Below are positions 6,014 through 12,201 of a stretch of 12,597 nt of DNA, piece after piece. Each line of letters begins with the position of its first letter. Positions within the stretch are counted from its first letter, which is position 1. A program made the translations under genes and the position numbers. The DNA is from Candidatus Omnitrophota bacterium (lineage in GTDB: Bacteria > Omnitrophota > Gorgyraeia > B26-G9). The notes below the pieces were generated by a model, which had not been told where the DNA came from, did no database searches, and saw only the letters and a list, made by a program, of their open reading frames with translations. The DNA is taken from positions 1-12,597 of the forward strand of contig QNCH01000022.1 of NCBI GenBank assembly GCA_003645745.1. The letters run 5' to 3'.

Positions 6014-7264
6014 GTGTTTAAGCATATTGTGATTATTGGTAATTCTGCCGCAGGTATAGCTGCCGCAGAAGCTGTGCGCAGCAAGAATAAAGAAATTAAG
6101 CTTACTATTATTACGCAGGAAGATTATTGCGGATATTACCGTTATTTTTTGCCTGAAATGCTTGACAATTCAATAGCGGAAAAAGATTTAATTTTTAAAC
6201 AAAAAGATTTTTATCAACAGTCAAAGATTAATCTTATTTTAAATAGAAAAGTTGAAAAAATTAATGTTAAAAGAAAACAAATTTTTTTACAGGATAAAAC
6301 TAAAATTGATTATGACAGTGTAATCATTACTTCTGGACGCACTATGAAGCCGCCTAAGGGTTTAAAAGGGGCGAACAAAAATGGTGTTGTTAGCATAGAT
6401 AATATTGTACAATTAAAACAGATTAAAAAATTAATTCATTGTTGTCAAACCGTATGCATTTTAGGAGCAAATTTCGCAGGTAGTAAAATACCTGTTTTTT
6501 TAAGTAAATTAGGTTTAGATGTTAAACTTTTTGTTAGTCCTGATGATTTTTTATCTGTAATTTTAGAGCAAAAAGGCAGAGATTTTTTTAAGGAGTATTC
6601 CCAAAGAAATGGTTTTGAACTAATTTCCCCCGCGGATGTTGTAGAAATATTTGGCGATTCAGATATTAAAGCAGTAAAATTAGATTCAGGGAAAGTGATT
6701 GGATGCAGTATGCTGATTATTGATAAATATTATCAGCCAAATACAAAATTTATTTGTGATACAGTTTTAGAAACACAAAACGGTATTGTTGTTGATGAAT
6801 TTTTGCGTACAAATGTAGTTGGCCTTTTTGCCGCAGGAAATGTGGCTTACAATAAAGCAGAATGGAATTGTTTTTGGCCTGAGTCTTTTGCTCAGGGAAC
6901 CGCAGCAGGTTTAAATGCTTTGGCATATGTATCTCAGGATGCTGATTTTCAGCAATATAAAGGATTCCCAGGGGTAATGAATTTTAGTTTTTTAGGCCTT
7001 CCTGGATGCTGTATAGGAGAAATCAATACATCAGATATTAATGGGAGTGAAGAGTTAGTTTCTATTAATTCAGATGGCTTTACTTACAAAAGAATAATTT
7101 TAAAGGATGATTTTGTTCAAGGGGTTGTGGGTATTGGCAAAGGGATTGATCTTGAGGTATTTTCAGAATTAATTTTAAAAAAAATAAAAGTAACTGAATT
7201 TAAAAATAATCTTTTATCAGAAAATGTATCTTGTCTTTTATACTCAAACGCAATTGGTTTGTAA
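6014..7264 (+). CDS. FAD- and NAD(P)-dependent pyridine nucleotide-disulfide oxidoreductase family protein
   Basis: The 416 residues show two Rossmann dinucleotide folds. The first, IVIIGNSAAGIAAAEAVR (5-22), binds FAD in the GNSAAG form common in NADH oxidase / nitrite reductase-like flavoproteins. The second, VCILGANFAG (147-156), binds NAD(P)H. Near residues 270-276 the usual FAD-contacting GD reads GN (LFAAGNVAY). SFAQGTAAGLNALAY (291-305) matches the family's dimer/FAD region. No CxxC redox pair or Fe-S motif is visible, so it is not a classical disulfide reductase. The GTG start abuts the folD stop with no gap and AGGA (6001-6004) lies nine bases before it, indicating cotranscription with folD and a likely redox role in C1 metabolism (inference). 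The last seven codons and the stop come from repeat element copy 2, so the natural C-terminus may have been replaced. Confidence 0.85.
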   Translation: MFKHIVIIGNSAAGIAAAEAVRSKNKEIKLTIITQEDYCGYYRYFLPEMLDNSIAEKDLIFKQKDFYQQSKINLILNRKVEKINVKRKQIFLQDKTKIDYDSVIITSGRTMKPPKGLKGANKNGVVSIDNIVQLKQIKKLIHCCQTVCILGANFAGSKIPVFLSKLGLDVKLFVSPDDFLSVILEQKGRDFFKEYSQRNGFELISPADVVEIFGDSDIKAVKLDSGKVIGCSMLIIDKYYQPNTKFICDTVLETQNGIVVDEFLRTNVVGLFAAGNVAYNKAEWNCFWPESFAQGTAAGLNALAYVSQDADFQQYKGFPGVMNFSFLGLPGCCIGEINTSDINGSEELVSINSDGFTYKRIILKDDFVQGVVGIGKGIDLEVFSELILKKIKVTEFKNNLLSENVSCLLYSNAIGL

Positions 7265-7419
7265 AATTTAGGCGTTTCCCTGTGTCCTATATTGGAACGA
7301 TCTGAGCTAAGTCAAACCGCAGGCGCAGCTTGCTGCGCCTGCGGTTTTGCGAATGAAGAACGAATCAATATGCAGCGTGAGGGAAATGTCATAAAATTAT
7401 AAACCAATTACGTTTGAGT
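7242..7419. repeat. Terminal-inverted-repeat element, copy 2 (178 bp, MITE-like)
   Basis: Starts ACTCAAACGCAATTGG and ends CCAATTACGTTTGAGT, inverted repeats of about 16 bases with one difference. It has the same orientation and internal blocks as copy 1 (971-1143). Here the inner arms are better preserved: TTTCCCT pairs with AGGGAAA, ATATTG pairs with CAATAT, and the centre is a perfect GC-rich hairpin. TATA flanks both sides of CTCAAACG...CGTTTGAG, which could be a target-site duplication, but because TATA is itself palindromic it could equally be part of the terminal repeat. It overlaps the 3' end of the upstream gene. Confidence 0.82.
7314..7348 (+). terminator. Perfect GC-rich hairpin with short T run, inside repeat copy 2
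   Basis: AAACCGCAGGCGCAGC (7314-7329) is perfectly complementary to GCTGCGCCTGCGGTTT (7332-7347), closed by TT and followed by one further T and then GCG. The long stem, tiny loop and TTTT at the end of the stem resemble an intrinsic terminator. It lies between the C1 gene run and the polysaccharide operon. The T run is short, so efficiency is uncertain, and it may simply be the core of the repeat. Confidence 0.45.
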
Positions 7420-7420
7420 A

Positions 7421-7426
7421 TATAAT
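7421..7426 (+). promoter_or_regulatory. Candidate -10 for the polysaccharide operon at the edge of repeat copy 2
   Basis: TATAAT lies directly outside the right terminal repeat, 21 bases before the exporter ATG. The best -35 at suitable distance is TTATAA (7397-7402, 18-base spacer), a poor match lying within the repeat. The leader would be very short. A start site further upstream would have to read through the element. Confidence 0.3.
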
Positions 7427-7446
7427 GTTTTTAGAAGGAGAGAAGG

Positions 7447-8181
7447 ATGAAAAAAGGATATAAAGTATTATTATATAGTCTTTGTTGGCTTCTTTTATTA
7501 GGCACAATGTTTTTATCTACAGTTAGTTTTGCTGCGTCTAAGCATAAACTAAATCCTGATAGAATTAAAAAGGAACAATATGGTGAATATACTCTGGGGA
7601 AAGATGATCTGATTGAAATTAGTGTAAGAAGGCATTTGGAATTTAGCGGCAGGTTTGTGGTTGAACCTGATGGCAAAATTCAGTATCCATTTGTTGGAGA
7701 TATTCAATTGGGTGGTTTGAATAAGACTGAGGCAATAGAAAAAATAAAGAAATTTTTAGTTGAGTATATAGAATCTCCTGAAGTAGATATTATTATTGCT
7801 GAGTATAACAGTAAGGTCGTTTATGTTGTGGGACAGGTCGCGCGTCCTGGAAAATATCGTATGCATGCAGAATTTATGCCTGTGCGGGAAGCGATTATTG
7901 CAGCAGGCCTGCCAAGAGAGAATATTGCTTCTTTGCGAAGAGCAGTAATTATTAGGCCTGTAGCAAATACTCGGCCTGTAGTCAAAAAAATTAATCTATT
8001 AAGATTAATTTATAAAGGTGATTTAAAAATTAATTATGATTTAAAATCCGGAGATATTTTATATGTGCCGTCCACACTGTTGTATAAGGTAAATACTGTT
8101 TTGGAACAGGTCTTTAGCCCTTTGTTAAGAGGGGCTTCTGGTTACAGCACTTATGATGATCTTGTTGAGGAAGATAATTAA
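7447..8181 (+). CDS. Polysaccharide export protein (Wza-like, Poly_export and SLBB domains)
   Basis: This secreted 244-residue protein would form or line the outer-membrane/periplasmic channel for extracellular polysaccharide. A signal peptide covers about 1-30 (MKKGYKVLLYSLCWLLLLG then VSFAAS). There is no lipobox cysteine at the cleavage region, unlike E. coli Wza. The Poly_export domain spans about 46-119 (YGEYTLGKDDLIEISVRRH; VVEPDGKIQYPFVGDIQLGG). An SLBB domain follows from about 123 (KVVYVVGQVARPGKY) to LKSGDILYVPST (199-210). The C-terminal helix (211-230) is amphipathic, as in the exosortase-associated EPS exporters. GGAG (7437-7440) six bases before the ATG is a strong ribosome binding site. 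It heads the operon with the Wzz-like and kinase genes, 36 and 70 bases apart. Confidence 0.9.
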   Translation: MKKGYKVLLYSLCWLLLLGTMFLSTVSFAASKHKLNPDRIKKEQYGEYTLGKDDLIEISVRRHLEFSGRFVVEPDGKIQYPFVGDIQLGGLNKTEAIEKIKKFLVEYIESPEVDIIIAEYNSKVVYVVGQVARPGKYRMHAEFMPVREAIIAAGLPRENIASLRRAVIIRPVANTRPVVKKINLLRLIYKGDLKINYDLKSGDILYVPSTLLYKVNTVLEQVFSPLLRGASGYSTYDDLVEEDN

Positions 8182-8209
8182 TTTTTTGTAATAATTTTTA
8201 AGATTTTTT

Positions 8210-8226
8210 AGGGGGCAGTGCTAATG
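8210..8226 (+). promoter_or_regulatory. Ribosome binding site that favours ATG 8224 over GTG 8218
   Basis: AGGGGG (8210-8215) leaves two bases to GTG 8218, too close for efficient initiation, and eight to ATG 8224, the normal spacing. The two starts differ by two residues. Confidence 0.6.
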
Positions 8227-9483
8227 CAGTCAGAAATGATGGGTTATGTACAAATGTTTTTTCGGCGGAAGCAGTTTTTTTTGTATCCGTTTATTATTAC
8301 TTTATTTTTTAGTGTAGTTGTAAGTTTACTACTGCCTAAAATTTATGAATCAAATGTAGTTGTGTTGGTAGAAGAAGAAAAAGTCATTAATCCTTTAATT
8401 AGCGGATTGGCAGTATCTAGAAGTGTAGCTGACCGTTTACGTGTTTTGCGTTCGCAAATTTTAGGCTGGGAAAATATTACGCAGTTAGTCAAAACGTTAA
8501 ATTTAGATAAGGATGTAAAATCAACTCTCGCGTATGAACAATTAATTAACCGCATTAGAAAACATATAATTGTAGAATTAAAAGCGCCGCAAATAATTAA
8601 GATAGCGTATCAGGGCAGAAATCCTGAGCAGGTTCAATTAATTACAAAGACATTGTTGGATATTTTTATTCAGCAGAATATTAAATCGCAATCAAAAGAA
8701 ACTGATGTTGCTGTAGCGTTCCTTAAGGAGCAGTTAAAATTATACCGTACTAAAATAAAACAGGATGAAATTGACGCTATGGGAGAAAGATTAGAAAAAT
8801 TATTGATTGATTCTACAGAAAAGCATCCAATGGTAAAAAATTTAAAAGGTAAAATTAAAAAATTAAAAGCTGAACTTGCAAAAAATACTTTTGCGATTAA
8901 ACCAATTCCTGAAAAAAAATCTGTAGATAAAGAGGTCCTTTCTTATTTAATTTTAAAGGAATTAAAAAATACTCCGAATGAACAGCAAATTTCTTTGCCT
9001 GAAAATTTAAGTAATGAATCTCAGAATTTGGGTGATCATAAAGATGATGAATTATCTTTTGATACTATGGTTAATCGCGATATTTATGCTATGCTTTTGC
9101 AAAGGCTTGAGACAGCCAGGATTACCCAGCAATTAGAAAGTTTTAAGGAAGGCACGCGTTTCACAGTTATTGATCCAGCACGGTTGCCTTTAAAGCCGAT
9201 AAAACCTAATTTGCTTAAAATTTTACTTCTTGGGATTGGTTTGGGGGTGGGCACTGGATATGCTTGTGTTTATTTAGTTGAAATGATCGATACTTCATTT
9301 CGTGATACAGCTGAAGCAAAGGAAACGCTTAAAATGCCTGTTCTTGGCGCAATTTCAGTGATCATCACGGAAAAAGAGTTGAGTAAAAGAAAACAGAGCG
9401 TTAAATTCTCTTATTTTTTTGTAGCAATTGTGTTTATTTTGATTGTTGGGGTTGTGTTAATACTTTCTTTTACTGGTATGTAA
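8218..9483 (+). CDS. Polysaccharide chain-length determinant / co-polymerase (Wzz/GumC family)
   Basis: An inner-membrane regulator that sets glycan chain length and partners the tyrosine kinase encoded next. Counting from the GTG at 8218 there are 421 residues. TM1 is 19-40, followed by the Wzz signature LPKIYESNVVVLVEEEKV (39-56) and a periplasmic helical region (about 160-222, then 290-310). The proline-rich motif DPARLPLKPIKPN (319-331) leads into TM2 (332-354). The cytoplasmic stretch then reads DTSFRDTAEAKETLKMPVLGAIS (358-380), and a third hydrophobic segment lies at the C-terminus (398-419). That third segment resembles exosortase-associated chain-length proteins more than the two-TM enterobacterial Wzz. 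The Shine-Dalgarno AGGGGG (8210-8215) is only two bases from the GTG but eight from the in-frame ATG at 8224, so translation more likely starts at 8224 (419 residues). Confidence 0.9.
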   Translation: MLMQSEMMGYVQMFFRRKQFFLYPFIITLFFSVVVSLLLPKIYESNVVVLVEEEKVINPLISGLAVSRSVADRLRVLRSQILGWENITQLVKTLNLDKDVKSTLAYEQLINRIRKHIIVELKAPQIIKIAYQGRNPEQVQLITKTLLDIFIQQNIKSQSKETDVAVAFLKEQLKLYRTKIKQDEIDAMGERLEKLLIDSTEKHPMVKNLKGKIKKLKAELAKNTFAIKPIPEKKSVDKEVLSYLILKELKNTPNEQQISLPENLSNESQNLGDHKDDELSFDTMVNRDIYAMLLQRLETARITQQLESFKEGTRFTVIDPARLPLKPIKPNLLKILLLGIGLGVGTGYACVYLVEMIDTSFRDTAEAKETLKMPVLGAISVIITEKELSKRKQSVKFSYFFVAIVFILIVGVVLILSFTGM

Positions 9484-9553
9484 ATTTAGTGACTGTAACT
9501 GTGAGGTAGAAATTGTAATACTTATTTGTTTACTGTCCCTTAGGGAGGAGTTA

Positions 9554-10330
9554 ATGGGTAAAATTTCAGATTTTTTTAAAAATACACAGATAAAACAATT
9601 TAATGGTTTGAGCCTTCCATCTTTACCGCGTCAATTTGTACTTAAGAGTGTAAATGATGCGAATATAAATCCCCATATTGTTACTTATTTTTATCCTAAA
9701 TCTCCAATTTCAGAGCAATATCGTAGATTGCGTGAAAACATTAAAAGTTTAAGCCGCCAAAAAAATATAAAAGCTATCGGGATTACCAGTGCTGTCACTG
9801 AGGAGGGTAAGTCAATTACCGCGTTAAATCTTGCGGTAATTATGACCAGAGATATTGATTTTAATAATATTTTGCTTATAGATTGCGACTTACGTTGCGG
9901 TGTTGTTGATCTGGCTTTGGGGCTTAAATCAAAAACAGGGCTTTCTGAATATTTATCAATAGGCACAGACATTGATAATATTCTATTTAAGACCAAAATA
10001 GATAAATTAACAGTTATGCCTAAAGGTTCGATCATTGAAAATCCCTCAGAACTCCTGGCGTCAGAAAAGATGCAGACACTTTTAGCCATTTTAAGAAAAA
10101 GATTTGATTTGATTATTCTGGATACTCCACCAATTTTGCCAATTGCTGATGCTGGTGTTGTAGGAGCGCAGGTGGATGGAATGATTTTAGTTGTACGGCT
10201 TGGAAAAACGCAAAAAGGTATGGTGGAACAGGCAGAGGAATTGTTAGTGCAGTCAAAGGTTAATTTATTGGGTTATGTTTTAACTCATGTGGAATATCAT
10301 ATTCCTGAATATGTTTATAAATATGTCTGA
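9554..10330 (+). CDS. BY-type (bacterial) tyrosine kinase, CpsD/Wzc-kinase-like, exopolysaccharide regulator
   Basis: A P-loop ATPase of the ParA/MinD-related BY-kinase family that autophosphorylates tyrosines and controls polymerisation through the Wzz-like membrane partner encoded just upstream. It has 258 residues and no membrane segment. Motifs in order: EQYRRLR (54-60, the oligomerisation ExxRxxR), Walker A TSAVTEEGKS (78-87), Walker A' ILLIDCDLR (106-114) and Walker B LIILDTPP (186-193). The tail HIPEYVYKYV holds Tyr253, 255 and 257, with Tyr248 just before, forming a short tyrosine cluster typical of autophosphorylation sites. Kinase and membrane partner are split into two proteins, as in Gram-positive CpsC/CpsD and in exosortase-linked systems. 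AGGGAGGAG (9542-9550) is a strong ribosome binding site; part of it pairs with TCCCT just upstream. Confidence 0.9.
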   Translation: MGKISDFFKNTQIKQFNGLSLPSLPRQFVLKSVNDANINPHIVTYFYPKSPISEQYRRLRENIKSLSRQKNIKAIGITSAVTEEGKSITALNLAVIMTRDIDFNNILLIDCDLRCGVVDLALGLKSKTGLSEYLSIGTDIDNILFKTKIDKLTVMPKGSIIENPSELLASEKMQTLLAILRKRFDLIILDTPPILPIADAGVVGAQVDGMILVVRLGKTQKGMVEQAEELLVQSKVNLLGYVLTHVEYHIPEYVYKYV

Positions 10331-10348
10331 ATATATTTAAGGTAAAAA

Positions 10349-12187
10349 ATGTGCGGTATAGTTGGTTATATAGGTAAACGAAATATTAGTAAAGTTTTAT
10401 TAGAAAGTTTGCAAAGGTTAGAGTATCGTGGTTATGATTCTTCAGGCATTGCAACTTTAGATAACAATGATTTATATCTTTGCAGGGAAACAGGATGCCT
10501 AGAGAATCTTGCTGCAACATTAGCAGAGTATCCTGTTAAGGGTAATGTGGGTATTGGCCATACACGTTGGGCAACCCATGGAGAGCCTTCAAAGGTAAAC
10601 GCTCATCCTCATACAGATTGTGAGAATAATTTAGTTTTAGTGCATAATGGGATAATTGAAAATTATGCGGAGTTAAGAAACAAACTAAAAAAAAATAACC
10701 ATAAATTTCGTTCTAATACTGATTCTGAAATAATCGTTCATATTATTGAGGATTATTTAAAAAAAGGCGCTAAGAATTTAGAGGAAGCAGTTATTTGCAC
10801 GTTAATGGATTTAAAAGGCGCTTATGCGATTGCAGCGCTTAATAAAAATGAGCCTGAAAAAATGGTTGCTGCAAAGAATGGCAGTTCTTTAATACTTGGC
10901 ATAGGCAAAAATGAAATTTTTGTTGCTTCTGATGCTTCTGCAGTTATTCCATATACCAGGCAGATAGTTTTTCTTGAAGATTATCAGATTGCCATAATTG
11001 AGCAAGGTAAATTCAATGTAATTAATTTAAATGGTAATAATGTTGCTTACAATGTTTCTTTGGTGGATTGGGATATAGATAGCGCGCAAAAGGATGGGTA
11101 CGCGCATTTTATGCTAAAAGAAATTCATGCGCAGCCTAAAATGCTGAAAAAAATTCTTTCTGAGAAGTTTAACTCTGATAATTTTAGTTTAAAATTATCA
11201 GAGTTTTCCAAAATAAAAAAATATTCAGCAGATATAAATCAAATTGTCATTCAGGCTTGCGGAACTTCTTTTCACGCTGGTATGGTTGGGAAGTTTATTT
11301 TTGAGTATTTCGTTAATTTGCATACTGACATTGAAATATCAAGTGAAATTAAGTACAAGCATTTCATTTACAGCAAAAAAAGCCTGATTATTTCAATTAC
11401 CCAGTCAGGAGAGACCGCAGATACACTTATTGCGTTAAGGCAATTGCGAAGAAAAGGTTTGCGTACAATTTCATTGTGTAATGTGGTTGGTTCTACAATA
11501 GCGAGAGAATCAGACGCAGTATTTTATATCCACGCAGGGCCTGAAATAGGAGTTGCTTCAACTAAAGCTTATACTGCTCAGCTTTTTGCGTTGTATTCTA
11601 TTGGAATATTTTTAGGTACTTTAAAGCGTATTATTAAAAAAAGTTTAAAGAGTTCTTTAATCAAAGAATTGACGTTTATCCCATCTTTAATGCATAAAGT
11701 TTTGGCATCTGAACAGCAAATAGCAGCATGTGCTAAAAAATACGCAAAGTATAATGATTTTTTTTATTTAGCAAGAGGGATAAATTATGCCAACGCTTTA
11801 GAAGGAGCATTAAAGTTAAAAGAAGTTGCTTATGTGCATGCTTCTGCTTATCCTGCAGGAGAGATCAAACATGGCCCGATTACTTTAGTCTGCAAAGAGT
11901 TGATTTGTGTTTGTATTGTTACTGAAAGCAGCACGTATGAGAAAATGCTTTTTAATCTTGAGGAAATAAAAGCGCGTCATGGCAGGGTCATTGCTATTGC
12001 TACTGAGGGTAATCAGGAAATAAAAAATTATGCTGATGATGTAATTTATATACCTTATGTGCAGGAAATTTTTTCTCCATTGCTTGTTGCTTTGCCATTG
12101 CAGATCTTTGCTTATTATGTTGCGTTGGCACGCGGTTGTAATGTAGATAAGCCGCGTAATCTTGCTAAAAGTGTTACTGTTGAGTAA
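10349..12187 (+). CDS. glmS: Glutamine--fructose-6-phosphate aminotransferase (isomerizing)
   Basis: Makes glucosamine-6-phosphate from fructose-6-phosphate and glutamine, the first step to UDP-GlcNAc for peptidoglycan and surface glycans. The 612 residues are full length. The N-terminal glutaminase has nucleophile Cys2 (MCGIVGYIG), HTRWATHG (71-78), HNGIIENY (99-106) and SNTDSE (122-127). Two SIS domains follow: CGTSFHAG (304-311), TQSGETADT (351-359) and STKAYTAQL (404-412), then LEGALKLKE (484-492), GEIKHGP (504-510) and the C-terminal KPRNLAKSVTVE (601-612). Glu492, His508 and Lys607 correspond to the isomerase residues Glu488, His504 and Lys603 of E. coli. AAGG (10339-10342) precedes the ATG, 18 bases after the kinase stop. 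No glmS ribozyme is possible in so short a leader. The gene contains a perfect 16-bp inverted repeat between the two domains. Confidence 0.97.
   Translation: MCGIVGYIGKRNISKVLLESLQRLEYRGYDSSGIATLDNNDLYLCRETGCLENLAATLAEYPVKGNVGIGHTRWATHGEPSKVNAHPHTDCENNLVLVHNGIIENYAELRNKLKKNNHKFRSNTDSEIIVHIIEDYLKKGAKNLEEAVICTLMDLKGAYAIAALNKNEPEKMVAAKNGSSLILGIGKNEIFVASDASAVIPYTRQIVFLEDYQIAIIEQGKFNVINLNGNNVAYNVSLVDWDIDSAQKDGYAHFMLKEIHAQPKMLKKILSEKFNSDNFSLKLSEFSKIKKYSADINQIVIQACGTSFHAGMVGKFIFEYFVNLHTDIEISSEIKYKHFIYSKKSLIISITQSGETADTLIALRQLRRKGLRTISLCNVVGSTIARESDAVFYIHAGPEIGVASTKAYTAQLFALYSIGIFLGTLKRIIKKSLKSSLIKELTFIPSLMHKVLASEQQIAACAKKYAKYNDFFYLARGINYANALEGALKLKEVAYVHASAYPAGEIKHGPITLVCKELICVCIVTESSTYEKMLFNLEEIKARHGRVIAIATEGNQEIKNYADDVIYIPYVQEIFSPLLVALPLQIFAYYVALARGCNVDKPRNLAKSVTVE
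11171..11205. repeat. Perfect 16-bp inverted repeat inside glmS
   Basis: AACTCTGATAATTTTA (11171-11186) and TAAAATTATCAGAGTT (11190-11205) are exact reverse complements around a three-base loop GTT. It encodes about residues 275-286, in the linker between the glutaminase and first SIS domain. No insertion is needed to align this region with other GlmS proteins. Function is unknown. Confidence 0.8.
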
Positions 12188-12201
12188 ATGAAAGGAATAT
12201 T

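Noticed and set aside
5479..6084. Minus-strand open frames opposite folD, and similar ones opposite the exporter, Wzz and kinase genes
   Set aside because: They are antisense shadows of well-identified + strand genes and contain no plausible protein motifs.
9536..9550. TCCCT/AGGGA mini-hairpin hiding the kinase ribosome binding site as a riboswitch-like control
   Set aside because: Five base pairs with a one-base loop cannot form a stable hairpin as drawn, and no larger structure is evident.
10331..10348. glmS ribozyme upstream of glmS
   Set aside because: Only 18 bases separate the kinase stop from the glmS start, far too short for the ribozyme.
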